From contig NC_063262.1 in assembly GCF_019578655.1 (NCBI RefSeq), positions 19,723,582 to 19,787,581 on the forward strand: a stretch of 64,000 nucleotides of DNA. The letters are read 5' to 3'. Below are positions 50,130-63,469 of this stretch, in pieces (within the stretch, counting starts at the first letter, position 1; every line of letters begins with the position of its first letter). The notes beneath the pieces are model-generated. The model was not told where the DNA came from. It saw only the letters and a list, made by a program, of their open reading frames with translations, and ran no database searches. Position numbers and translations under genes: made by a program. The DNA comes from Ricinus communis (Eukaryota; Streptophyta; Magnoliopsida; Malpighiales; Euphorbiaceae).

Positions 50130-50345
50130 AAATTTTTGACTTATTAATTACTTATTTAACAAATATAAAAATATTTAATGATTGATGGTATAAATATTGA
50201 ATGATTATTTATAGAGAAACTTATAACTTACTAATACCATTTAAATTATTAAATATTTTATTAAAAATTAACTATACTTAATGATATCTATTTGCTTATT
50301 TAAATGCTTTTGTAATTGGTTAACTCACCAAAATGTAAGAAAATA
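50130..50345 (-). repeat. Right arm of the long inverted repeat
   Basis: It matches the left arm at 47965-48160 in reverse complement. Immediately to its right, sequence homologous to the upstream flank of the intact peroxidase resumes, which makes about 50345 a natural insertion border. Confidence 0.75.
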
Positions 50346-51235
50346 TTTTAAAATTCATATATATATATATATATATACTATGACATTTCCATTAAAATTT
50401 TTAATTCTCTTAATCTAATATTTTTTATATAATTATAACATTATTTATTAATTATCACAGTTATATTTATTAATAGTAATAATAAATAAATAAAATAAAT
50501 AAATAATATAATAAATAAATAAATAAATAATATTAATATAACATTATTTATTAATTATCACAGTTATATTTATTAATAGTAATAATAAATAAATAAAATA
50601 CAAATGTAATAATTAATAAACAATGTTAAATTTAATTATATAATTAATTTTTTCAACACTGTATCTATTTAAGAATTCTTTATACGAATAATATTATTAA
50701 AACTAATACAGTTGGATTATTATAAAAAAAGAAGAAGCATGGTGGCCTAGCGACATACGTGTATGCTTTTGGGTGGGAAAAGAGTAAAATCAAGTAAGGT
50801 GCATACAAAAGCAGGAGTAGATTAAATAGAATTCGTTCACCTGCTCTACGGCTGCCGTGTTTTGATACTTCCATAGCTGCCTCACACATCTCGCAGCAGT
50901 CATAAAATAATGAATTCCTTCCCCTTTTATTTTCCTAAAATTTCTCAAAGAAAAAAAGAAAGTAATAACCTTATATAGTATGTTTTAAGATGCTAGTAGG
51001 CTTATTCAATCTCATTCCTCCTTCCTCCACCACAAGAATGCTGCTCTACTGTCCCTTAATTCATGTATGTATATGTATATATTTCAGACTTTTTTTGACT
51101 TTACATAATTTAATTTCTCTTTTCTTTTTAACTTTTCTTTCGTCATATTGTTTTATTTATTATTGCTTCTCGAAACAGCAAGGCATTATTGTATCAATTA
51201 AATTTAGAAAAATCATTAGGTAAGGTATGTGTTCT
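50346..51235. repeat. Duplicated peroxidase upstream flank, copy 1
   Basis: It is homologous to about 61740-62535. The best conserved part is 50685-50930, with GCATGGTGGCCTAGC, CATACGTGTATGCTT, AAGCAGGAGTAGATTAAATA, TCACCTGCTCTACGGCTG and GCTGCCTCACACATCTCGCA. At 50438-50600 a roughly 100-base AT-rich unit is present twice. I see no convincing ORF; the conservation may reflect recent duplication or regulatory content. An (AT)n run is at about 50357-50378. Confidence 0.8.
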
Positions 51236-51379
51236 TAGCAGTGTGACTTATCTCAAGTTAAGTCATAATACTAAGAATACTTCTTTTATTCTAAATTTGT
51301 AGTGTGCCTATGTCAAAAAAATAAAATACTATCATCTACATATAACTGACACAATCACTTATTAAAAATATCAATAATT
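51236..51379. other. Short spacer
   Basis: Homology to the second peroxidase flank ends here and LINE sequence begins; nothing else is seen. Confidence 0.4.
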
Positions 51380-54300
51380 TTTTTAAACTAAAATATAATT
51401 AATAAAGAAATGAATGTTTGGCTACGAAATGAACCTCAACATTAGATGACCCAGAGACAAAGGAGAAAATAACATCATAAAATAAACTACTAAAAAAAGG
51501 ATATTAGAAAAAAATAGGAGCTACTTTCGCCACCGAAGATATCTTAGTTTGAGCATTTCTAATAATATTTATAGTGTCTCCTTCAAAAATAACTTTGGAC
51601 CAAAGATTCTGAATTGCTAAAAAAATCACATCTCTAAGAGCCACGCTTTCCAAGGTTAAAAGGCAAAGCTGACTAAAGGAACCAATTCCTCTAGAGGAAG
51701 AAGAAGAAGAATTTGTGGCTGCATCAAAATTAATCTTGATCCAAGAAGGAGGAACCATAGAAGGTAACATAGATCTTCTTGTTGTATAGGGGACATATAT
51801 TAAAGGCAACTTTGAAATAGCCTTTTCAAACTCCATAGGGTTGCTAGTTGCTTGAGCTATGGTCTCTGACTCTGTCCAAGATTTATTATTGAAAATTCTA
51901 TCATTTGTAGCTGTCCAAAGGCGCATAGCAAGAACAACAAGGAAAGGGTCAGATGATTTCAATGATGAGTAGAAAGGAGGTCAGCGAGTACTTTGCTCCA
52001 AATCTAATAGAAAGTCATCCCTAAAAAAGAAGATGAGATAAGCCCCAAAGAAGATAATTGCCAAACTCTTCCTGAAAAAGGGCATAAGAAGAAATAACAC
52101 TCAGCAGATTCCATTTTATCACAAAATATGCGAGGACTCAAAAAATTGAGTTGTCTTTGGAGAAGGAGTTCAATAGGCAACAAATTAGCTAGAATTTTTC
52201 AGATAAATTTGTTAACTTATTTGGAATCTTCACCATTGAAAAGAAGTTAAACAAGAGCCTGTAGCATTCCTTGGGAACCCAGTAGAGTTGTTTTGAAGAG
52301 ACCTCCAGAGGAAATGTCCTGAAACCAGTATAAATGAACCTGACTTATGGTGGTACCAAATTAAATTAAATGGCCCTTGGATTTTGTTGAGAGGGATAGA
52401 GAGGATTTCTTGCACTTGACGAATTGGGAAAATGGTTTTTCCATTCAACTCTTTCTTGGTCAATGTAACTAGCTACGGAGTTATCCATAGAAGGAAAAGA
52501 GAACATGAAAGAAGCCCGGGATGGGGTACTCGTTGGGATCTAGATATCATTAATAGCTGAGATCAAGGTATCATTCTTAATTTTTCATCGACATTTTTTA
52601 AGGAGAAGTTCACGTCCTACTATTAAACTTCGCCATCCCCAAGAAGGATTGGAGCCGTTTAGATTTTGAAAAATGAACACTATTAGGGAAATACTTCCCT
52701 TTCAATACTTTCGAAAGCAAGAAAGTTGGTTCCGCATGAATACGCCATACTTGCTTAGCCAATAATGCTAGGTTGAAACCCTGTTAATCTTTGAAATCTA
52801 GCCCGCCAATTGATTTGCTATTATAAAGGATAGTTTAAGAGATCAAGCATATTTTATGCTAATTTAATTTTTCACCCCACCAGAAATTTACAACTAGGGT
52901 ATTAATCTTATGACAAACTGAGGTTGGAATTTTAAAGCAGCACATTGAGAAAATGGGGATAGCATAAGCCACAGCTTTGATTAAAACTTCCTTGTCTACA
53001 AGGGAAAGAAAGTGTTCCTTCCGTCTAGAAATCTTCTGGTTCACTTAGGATATTAGTTCTAAAAAAGCTTGGGCCTTGGATTTATCTATTATGGCCGGTA
53101 GACCAAGATATTTGTCTTGTATGCCAATATAGGGGACCCAAAAATAACCTGCCAAGTGAAGCTGCAATTGCAAAAGGGTATTCAGGCTAAAAGGAATAGC
53201 TAATTTTGCCATGTTGAGCTCCTGGCCACTAACTGAGGTATTAGTGTTCAGAATACATTTAAGTTTTCTAAAGTCTTGAACCGAGGCTGAGCTAAAGAAT
53301 AAAGAGTCATCCACAAACTGAAGATGATTTATATAAGGGCTTTATCGAGATATTCGAACACCTTTGAAAGAACCGGAGAACTTAGCCTGCTTGTAGAGAT
53401 GAGCCAAACCTTCAGCACTAAGTAAAAAGGGTAAGGGAGATAAAAGATCCCCATGCCGTAGTCCACGAGAAGGTTTAAAGTATCACGATGGAGTACAATT
53501 AAGAACTACAAAATAGGAGATAGAAGAGACATAGTTCATTACCTATTTAATCTAAAGGGAATGAAAACCTAGGGACTCTAACATATGCTCAATAAAGAGC
53601 CAGTCTAACCGATCATAGGCTTTTGACATATCAACTTTAAGAGCCATATTGTAAAGCCTACTTGATTTTGTTCACTTTAAGTGGTGCATAATTTCATGCC
53701 CAAGAAGAATGTTATCAACTATAGACCTACCTTTTGCAAAGGCACTTTGAGTCTCGCTAATTAAGCAGCGCATTGAGCTTTGAAGTCTATTCACCATAAG
53801 CTTTGAAATGATCTTATAGAAAATAGTGAATAGATGGGACGCCATTGGGACATAGTCTTTGGATGTTTTACCTTAGGGATGAGTGAGATAAGCGTATGAT
53901 TAACACTTTGAAGCATGTGTGTAGTAGAGAAAAAACTTTGAACCACAATGAAAATATCATATTGAATAATGTCCCAATTTGATTGATAAAATCGAGCTGT
54001 AAAGCCATCCCATCTTGAAGCTTTATCGGGGTGTATAGAAAAAAGTACTCCTTTAACTTCCTTAAAAGAAATGGGCCGAATCAAACTTTCATTCATCTCA
54101 TCAGTTACTCGTGGCAATAGATTCATAGTAACCTCTGTTAAGCTAACTGGATTCGATGAAGTAAACAGATGCTTGAAATAAGAATTAGCCATAGAGGAAA
54201 TAACTATTGTGGAAGAATGAGAGATTCCTTGGTCATGTGGAAAAATCTGTATTTGGTTCTTTTTTCGACATTGAATGGTCTTTGCATGAAAAATTTTGAG

Positions 54301-55355
54301 CTTTGACCACCAACCTTAAGCCAAAGCTAACGAGCTTTCTGAGCCTAGAAGTTCTCCTCTTTAATAATTATAACTTGGAGCTTTGATTATAAAGCACGTA
54401 TATTTGTCCAATTTGTGCCATTATATCTCGTATTAACCTGAACTAGAAGTTCTCCTCTTTAATAATCATATTTCCTATGATGACAATCCTGTGCTACAAT
54501 GGCATGCCTGCATGCCTTGAGTTTGCCCATTGTTCTAAATATAAGAGAGCCTTGCAATGGAGTTAACCAATACGATAATATGAGTGTTTTGACAATGGGA
54601 TCATTCCTCCATCTGCTATTAAAATGAAATTGACGTTTGGATCTTACAAAGAGGCTATCTGTAGAGAGCAGTAAGTTACAATGATTCGAGCCTAATTTGA
54701 ATAAATGATGTAAGAAGGAAGTGGGAAATAGGAAATGCCAAGCCGAAGATAATAAGGCATGATCAATCCTTTCTTGAATATTGGTTGAACCAACTCGTCA
54801 ATTATCCCAAGTATATGGATGATCTTCAAAAGCTAGGTTTATGAGTCTCAAGTGAGATACCATATTTATAAAGGCTGGTGGTGGGTCCATTCAAAGCCTC
54901 TACCTCCTTATTTATCTTCCGATGACAAAATAGAATTAAAATCTCCTATACTAAGAAAATGAGAGAGCTGTAAGGAAGTACATTAATCATATAAAAGACT
55001 AAATTGATCATTTCTTACTTGAAAAGAGCTATTACATTAAACAAAAATAACATCCTAAATAACTTTTGATGATTTAACCTTACAATGCAAAAAGAAATCT
55101 TGCATGTAGAAAATTGAAACCTCAAGATGCTTCCAAGCTAAGGCTAAACCACCTAAGCTACTCATTGGGGTTATACATGAAAAATCATCATAACCACATG
55201 AGGACAAAATTTGAGCAACTTTATTATCCGGGTTTTTTTTTTAAAATTTTCATAAGAAAGATCAAGTCTAGAAAAGGAGCTCCACATAGATCTTTGAGAG
55301 AATGAATGGTCAGGGGTTTTCCAACTCTCTGAACATCCCAACATAATAGTTTCAT
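51380..55355 (-). mobile_element. Degenerate L1-type LINE, ORF2 remnant
   Basis: Read on the minus strand, ORF2 starts at 55355 with MKLLCWDVQRVGKPLT, the endonuclease N terminus. Endonuclease text continues in pieces to about 54760. The RT runs from about 54190 (DKASRWDGFTARFYQSNW), through DMSKAYDRLDW near 53610, to the catalytic FVDD at 53307-53318. LIKAVAYAIPIFSMCCF and NFWWGEKL follow near 52860-53040. The C-terminal RNase H (INFDAATNS) is in the open frame 51504-51962. Many stops and frameshifts break ORF2, and ORF1 is not seen. The 3' untranslated part seems to end in an A-run near 51380. It is inactive. Confidence 0.88.
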
Positions 55356-55371
55356 GGTGAAGTTCGAGGCC

Positions 55372-55605
55372 TATGGGCGGCAGTCTCGGGTGCGCACCTA
55401 TGTGTCTTTAGCGATTACAACACTGTAAGACTTTTTAACCTAATTGGAAACACGTTAACTAATCACTGAGATTAGCGCGGAGATGGAAGTCGGCACTCAG
55501 GTAATCACTGGGATACTTTTACTAATGATTGGTGTTTCTCAAATTCCATAAGGAGCTTATGCCACAGAATCCAGAGATGGATCCAGAGGCCAACTTTTTT
55601 ATATG
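55372..55605 (-). repeat. Tat-type LTR fragment
   Basis: The minus strand matches the 3' end of the Tat 5' LTR remnant at 21745-21973: shared ATCTCCGCGCTA, AGTAAAAGTATC and GTTAAAAAGTCTTACAGT-like text in the same order. The homology ends about 17 bases before the LINE ORF2 start. It is a fragment only. Confidence 0.7.
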
Positions 55606-55739
55606 TGTGCATTAATCTTTAAATTTATTGTTTAACAAATTATTCTCTATAAATGCAAATAATTTATACACAGGCATGCAAAAAAAAATACAAAAAAAAA
55701 CATATTATATATAATATATATATCCATTCCCCAATCTGT

Positions 55740-55910
55740 AGGGTGGAGGATTCTTTGTATGGTGCATATGGAATATGCAGGGTCTTCTGAAACTTGCTTT
55801 TTTATGCTTTGGACAATCTTTGTATGCTCATCGGTCCATGCAGGGGGATTTTTCTTTAACCTATCATGAAGGGACTTTGCAAGACAGTTCAGATTTGGAT
55901 AAAAATCCAT
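55740..55910 (-). pseudogene. Caulimovirid (endogenous pararetrovirus) pol fragment, minus strand
   Basis: On the minus strand LAKSLHDRLKKNPPAWTDEH and a following segment match the region between RT and RNase H in Caulimoviridae polymerases. It is short, without start or active-site context, and cannot be expressed as a functional protein. It abuts the plus-strand RT fragment at about 55905-55915, so the two pieces are head to head. Confidence 0.65.
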
Positions 55911-56232
55911 TACATAATTTTTACAAACCTTTGAATAAAGCCCTAAAATGGATTAGATACCCAATTCCAAACAAAAAAGATCTTCTTCAAAAGCTTCATT
56001 CTGCTTTTATTTTTTCAAAGTTTGATATGAAATCAGGATTTTGGCAAATCCAGATTCATCCAAAAGATAGATACAAAACTGCTTTTACAGTTCCATTTGG
56101 CCAGTCCTTCTGAATTTCAAAAAATCATGAATGACATTTTCAATCCTTATTCAAAGTTTTGCATTGTCTACATTGATGATGTGTTGATATTTTCAAATTC
56201 TCTAGAGCAACATTTCAAACACTTGAAAAAGG
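55911..56232 (+). pseudogene. Caulimovirid (endogenous pararetrovirus) RT fragment, plus strand
   Basis: The open frame holds FSKFDMKSGFWQIQIHPKDR, the RT palm text of Caulimoviridae. After about 56100 the frame shifts and a short internal segment is missing. The catalytic YIDD box is at 56169-56180 in another frame. Stops follow near 56235. It is a decayed fragment. The genus is not certain from this piece. Confidence 0.8.
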
Positions 56233-56582
56233 GATAGAAAGTATACCTTTACCCTTGTTGGAAGAGGAGGATGACTTTGGAGATGCTTCGGTTTGAAGTT
56301 GTATTCAAAAGAAACAAATTTATGAGTGTTCAAAGTTTCCTCTCTTCAAAACTGATTTTACTTGAAAAGAATGTCAAGAACATTGTTCAGCAAGTCAAAA
56401 TATTTTGACAATTTTGCTTTTCTATATATTCGTTGGATTTAAAAAGTTTTGTTTGTGACAAAACTATTTCTTGAGAGTTGGGCTTTGAAATACTTTTAGA
56501 GCTCTGAGATAGGTTTTGTGGGAAAATTTCTATCTTAGGTTTTGAAAAAGGGATAAAAAGTATACCTTTACCCTTGTTGGAA
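56223..56582. repeat. 41 bp direct repeat bounding a 280 bp segment
   Basis: TTGAAAAAGGGATAGAAAGT and its continuation to GTTGGAA (56223-56263) recur with one change at about 56542-56582. The sequence between has no assignable coding content. Confidence 0.75.
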
Positions 56583-58204
56583 TATGCTTCGATATATATA
56601 TATATATATATATATAATATGACAAGTTTTCATGTATTTTTTAATAAGAAAATAACATATGGCATATTCATAAAAATATTAATTATAAATATTTATAAAA
56701 GACGTAAATATGATCTTAAATGCTAACAATTAATATAGTAAAAATTAATGACTTTCTTGAATATAAGACTTTATATTATTATGAATAAAAAATAAAAAAT
56801 ATAAAAATTGTTATAGCTACTATATATTAATTATAAATTTTATTATTCTTATAATAAAATATATTTTTATATTCATATATATAAAAATAAATAATAATAA
56901 TAATAAATAAATATAAATATAAAAATATCAAATTTGAAACATGAAAATAATTAATAAAATTTTTTGACATGTTAGAAAACTTATTGATACAATATAATAA
57001 ATAGAAAAATAATTTTGATATATATATATATATATATTTATTTATCACACATGAGGATTTATTAGTGCAAGAAATAGGTAAAAAGGTTAAAATTGACAAT
57101 TTAAATACTTTTCATGTATATTTATCTTAATATATAACAAACATAGAAATTTCACAAAAAGGCATTATAAAAATATTCATATAGATGTAAATAAAAATAT
57201 AATAAAATAAAAAGAAAACTTAATTTTTATATAAATATAATTACAAATCAAATTATATACAATATATAACATAAGATTTTTAAATATGAAATAAGTAAAA
57301 TAATCATATAATAGTATGGGCAATAAAATTTCAATAAAAGAAATACATATGGCTTTAATGTGGTTGATATAAGAATTTATTATAATATTAAATATTAATC
57401 AAATAAATTAATAATATTAAATATATTATAATATTAAATACCAATCAAATCAAATAATATTATTAAATATTTATTATAATAAAATGGTAGCTAAATATAA
57501 TAACAAATTAGTGATCACATAATACCACTAGTTTATTATATATTTATTATAAATTTTCTAATTACTTTTTATAACCATTAAAATATATAATTATATAAGT
57601 AAAATGATAATATTAAATACTTATTAAAATATAATAATAGCTAAATAAAATTATATTTTATAATATAATATTTTCTTGTTAAAATAAGATATTTCATATT
57701 AAAAATTTACATAATAAATTTATCAATAATTATGCATTAGCACAAGTATATTGCTAATATATATATATATATATATAACGAGATATGAACTACTTAATAA
57801 ATCTATTTATGACTATTAAACTCTCATATAAACATTAAGAAATAAAAAATTAAACTAATAATGCAATATATTATAATGAAACAAAGAAATAGTAATAAAA
57901 TAATGGCAAAAAAGTTATGAAGTTTTAAATAAAAATTAAGAAAATAAGTAAGACGTTAATATTCAATGAGTACTTTATTATTGGTGAATACAAAATCTGA
58001 ATCTTATTTGAATTATTATGGATGTCAAAGATTAAATATCAACTCATCCAAATCCAGGTATATACTTCTCTCGAATATTTGTCATCCCTACTCATGGAAG
58101 ACTTAAAAATAAAATAAAAATTGAAGGACCAGGCAGAGATGGGTACATATTTTAAACCAATTTTAGAGTTAGTTCCAACTGTTGCCATCTCCTCCGCGCG
58201 TGTA
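56583..58204. other. Very AT-rich spacer
   Basis: Low-complexity DNA with (AT)n runs near 56590-56617, 57018-57040 and 57757-57777. I see no gene. Confidence 0.6.
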
Positions 58205-58500
58205 TGCGCATTTCATTAATATTTACATTATTTACATTTTAAAATTTAATTGGTTTAATTTGCCAAACTGCCAAAGTCAGCATTAACCAGATTAAATTAA
58301 AAAAAAGAAAAAAGTACAAACAAATATCATCTAGTTTAGCGCTTATGGGTAGGTGTCTATGCGCAGTTCATTAATATTTACATTATCTATATTTTAAAAC
58401 TAAATTGGTTTAATTTATCAAACTGCCAAAGTCAGCATTAGTCAAATTAAATTAAAAAAAAAAGAAAAAATATAAAAAAATGTCTTGTAATTTAGCACTT
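58205..58500. repeat. 155 bp tandem duplication
   Basis: TGCGCATTTCATTAATATTT (58205) recurs as TGCGCAGTTCATTAATATTT (58360). Both copies continue with CAAACTGCCAAAGTCAGCAT and an A-rich run. Confidence 0.85.
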
Positions 58501-59005
58501 TTACAAGGGATTATGATTTTCTGCGTAACAAAAAACGTACTATGTGGGTTTACCATATGCGTAAGTTTTTTTATATTTTTACTACCTTATAAATCAATAT
58601 CAGTTGATTTATATAATTTAATATTAGTATAATACTTATTTTCAATAATAAAATCACTTATTAAGTGATTTAGCATATAATTAACTACACTAAATTTATG
58701 TTAAATAAAATTAATATATATTTTTTAATTTTATTAAGAATAAAAAAATAATTTTTAAAATAAAATTATAATATTGTTAGAAGTATCATGATAGTTGATT
58801 TGGTAGTAAATCACCTATAAAATAATTTTATTATTGAAAATGAATATTATACTAATATTAACTCATAGAAATCTAAAGATATTAATTTATAAAATAGTAA
58901 AAATGTAAAAAAATTAAATTACAGGGTATTTTTTTGTCACGAAAAAAACCACAATCCTATTAGTGCAAAAGCGCCTAACCATAAGGTATGTTTACGGAAT
59001 TTTCC
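58480..59005. mobile_element. Foldback MITE-like element
   Basis: Long imperfect terminal inverted repeats of roughly 200 bases: the left arm (about 58480-58680) matches the reverse complement of the right arm (about 58800-59005). Clear stretches are TTAATATTAGTATAATA and TTTTCAATAATAAAAT on the left against their complements on the right. No coding content. The exact ends and the target duplication are not resolved. Confidence 0.65.
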
Positions 59006-59609
59006 CTTAAAAAAAACTATTGTTTTTATATGATCATGAATGCATTTACTAAGGGTTTTAAGAAGAAAAATTAAATAGCGAAAGAAGTCAGAATAGGGCT
59101 ATAAAGAAAATAAAAGAAAAGAATTAAGTCTAGTAAATGTATAATACATAAAATCTTAATTTCTATAATAAGTATCACCATGACAATGCCTTGTAACACC
59201 ATAAGGGCATTATTCTGTATAATGTAATTCTGTCTTAAGCTTCTGAAAAAATGATCACGCCGAAGTGCTGTAAATCGTAAAACCATTCCATTAAGTGTAA
59301 CTGTAACAATTTAATGTAGATTTTGATTACAAATAATAATGTGTCACTAAAGAAGGAGAATGACCTTATGAAACTCTGGTTTTATTACAGGTACACAATC
59401 TACATACAGAAGAAAATAACTTACAACAGAAAAAACATAAATAAATACACTTGAATTATTCACCAAAAAACAATTATATTACAAGCACACGAAGCAAATT
59501 CCTGCAAAATAATGCATACACCCAAGATCCCTTCAAATCCTTATTTTTCCCAGAAAGAAGCACTAAATAAATAAAAAAACAATAAAAAAATCTAATGATA
59601 AATTAGCTA
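59006..59609. other. 3' flank of the intact peroxidase gene
   Basis: The part from about 59300 to 59609 is homologous to 32250-32497 beside the pseudogene and should contain the 3' untranslated region. The pseudogene side lacks about 40 bases near 59367-59410. Confidence 0.6.
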
Positions 59610-61095
<1,486 letters not shown>

Positions 61096-61197
61096 CTTGA
61101 ATGCTTACAAGAAATTTTCAGACAGAGAGAAGGGGTTACTTAGATAGAAGAAGCTGCCACAGTTGTAATTGCAAAGCCTAGAACATTGAAAGGAAAA

Positions 61198-61203
61198 CTT
61201 ATA
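61198..61203 (-). promoter_or_regulatory. TATA-like box of the intact peroxidase
   Basis: The minus strand reads GGCCTATAAGTT, with TATAAG about 103 bases before the start codon. The pseudogene has AATAAG in this place. Confidence 0.5.
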
Positions 61204-61419
61204 GGCCTAGATTTGTGCTACAGGGTAAGAAGCAAGAAGATAAAAACAGTACATCTAGCTAACAAACATGTGCAATCTTGCATCCTCTTAATATACTTTA
61301 ATTTTAAAGTAGGCCATTAAAGAAATGTGGTTAGTTAGACTTGTCTCCATGATAGAATTTCAGTAAACATTGATTAATTACCATATGGGGAAAATCGCAA
61401 TCTTTTCCAAATTATAATA

Positions 61420-61740
61420 TAGGGAAAACTGAAAATGGCCCGAGAAGACTGAAAATATAGGCAAATTAGCCGTTTCTTTAATAATGGAGTGGATCTTATT
61501 GGCAAGTTTATTAGTTCCTTCTCTAGTTAAGGGACAATTGGCTCCTTTACTTTTTCGGAAGAGGAAAAAGAGGTCACCTCTAAAGTTTATATATAAACTT
61601 AATTATATCATTCTTCCAGTTTTTCAATTTAAATTTTTTTTCAGTAAAAACAATTATCGACTTTGAATTGAGATCCTCACTTGGTCCCTATTTTTATTGC
61701 ATTTTTCTCCATAAAGTAAAATAAAATTTAACTATATATA
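61420..61740. other. Upstream DNA specific to the intact peroxidase copy
   Basis: There is no counterpart in the first copy, where about 16 kb of insertions lies between the matching flanks. The 60-codon frame at 61484 has no recognisable content. Confidence 0.5.
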
Positions 61741-62535
61741 TCTATAATTTTTTAAATAAATCCAGTCTATTATATTATACATAATTATAACTTTACATAA
61801 CATAATATTATTTATTAATTATTGCAGTTGTATTGGTTTATGGTAATAAATAAATAAATAAATAATATTACATAATATTATTTATTAACTTTACATTTAT
61901 TAATAATAATAAATAAATAAATAAATATAAATGCAATAATTAATAAATTTTTTTCAATATTATATGTATTTAAGAATTTCTCATATAAATAATATTATTA
62001 AAATTAATACAGTTGGATTATTGGAAAAAAAAAAAAGAAAAAGCATGGTGGCCTAGCAACATACGTGTATGCTTAGGTGGAAAATTGCTTTTGGTTGGGA
62101 AAAGAGTAAAATCAAATAAGGTGCATACAAAAGCAGGAGTAGATTAAATACAATGAGTTCACCTGCTCTACGGCTGTCATGTTTTTTGATATTTGCATAG
62201 CTGCCTCACACATCTCGCAGTAGTCATAAAATAATGAATTCCTTCCCCTTTTAATTTTTTTAAAATTTCTCGAAGAAAAAAAGAAAAAGAAAAGTAATAG
62301 CCTTATATATTATGCTAGCAGCTGCCAGCTGAGCTTATTCCTCCTCCACAAGATTGCTGATCTACTGGATTGCCCTTCATTTATATATACGAATTCTGTT
62401 CCTTTACATTTTTTTATTTCTTTTCTTTTTAACTTTTTTTTTTCTTCTCATAATGTGTTATTTATTATTGCTTCATAAAACAGCAAGGAATTATTGTGTC
62501 AATTAACATATGGGAAAATAATTAGGTAAGGTATA
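61740..62535. repeat. Duplicated peroxidase upstream flank, copy 2
   Basis: It is homologous to 50346-51235 (see there). The best conserved part is about 61985-62250. No ORF is supported. Confidence 0.8.
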
Positions 62536-62889
62536 TATGCTCTAAATTGATAATAAGTAAGTTGTTGATATTAAGATTAAGTAATTAAAATATCTGATAT
62601 ATTTAAGTATTAGATATATTATTTTTAATTCTTTTATAAATTTATGTAAAAATATATACGTAATCAATCGGTGAAATCACTTCATACTTTAGGGGTGCAA
62701 TTACTCATTTTATTTTTTTAATGAAATACAATAATTACGTCTAAATTATTTAGAATTTCTTCATTATGTCCTTTATAAATTTACAGTTGCTCTCTTTATA
62801 TAATTAATCTTTTAGGATCTTTTTCATTTTGCCTCTCTTATTTCAAATTCTGGGCTCAACCCCTGCACATAGTGTAGTAATATCATTTT

Positions 62890-62935
<46 letters not shown>

Positions 62936-63469
62936 CTTGTGAAATGGAAGATGCTTAAAAGTTGTAACTCTATTACTTTTTATTTGAAAAGCAAAAGGGA
63001 AAAGATGAATGTAAAATGAATAGTATATATGTAAAGATTATTCCTAGAAAAGAGCTCATCAATTAAATACTAAATCAAAATTTTTAAGGAATAATATATC
63101 TAAATGATGTTAGATGAGATGGAGATCTTTCATTTTAGAAAGAGAAAAAAAGGGCTATCCTTTATTTGGATAAAAAGATAAACAAATAAAAGTAAATTAT
63201 AGAAGAAGCTATTGGACAACAAAAATGATAAGTGGCAATCGGACAGCCAAAAGAGCAGGCAAATATTTGAAGCATGTCCCAAATAATTATGTTCTTGTTT
63301 TGTCAAAGTACTTGGGAAAATGATATTTATTTCGTACAAAATGTGTCCCTAATTTTACTCAATCCCAAGCATTGTGTTGGTGTATATACTTAGATGAATG
63401 AAATAATTCCCTCTTATGGTTTTTGAAAAATAGAAAAATGATATATAATTATTATAAAATATTTATTTA
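62536..63469. other. AT-rich spacer with CT/AT microsatellite
   Basis: A (CT)n run followed by (AT)n is at about 62891-62935. No gene is seen. The stretch 63130-63410 has more balanced composition but no supported ORF. Confidence 0.55.

Noticed and set aside
50680..50889. 69-codon minus-strand frame in the duplicated flank
   Set aside because: The second copy of the flank carries small indels in the same region that would break it, so it is unlikely to be coding.
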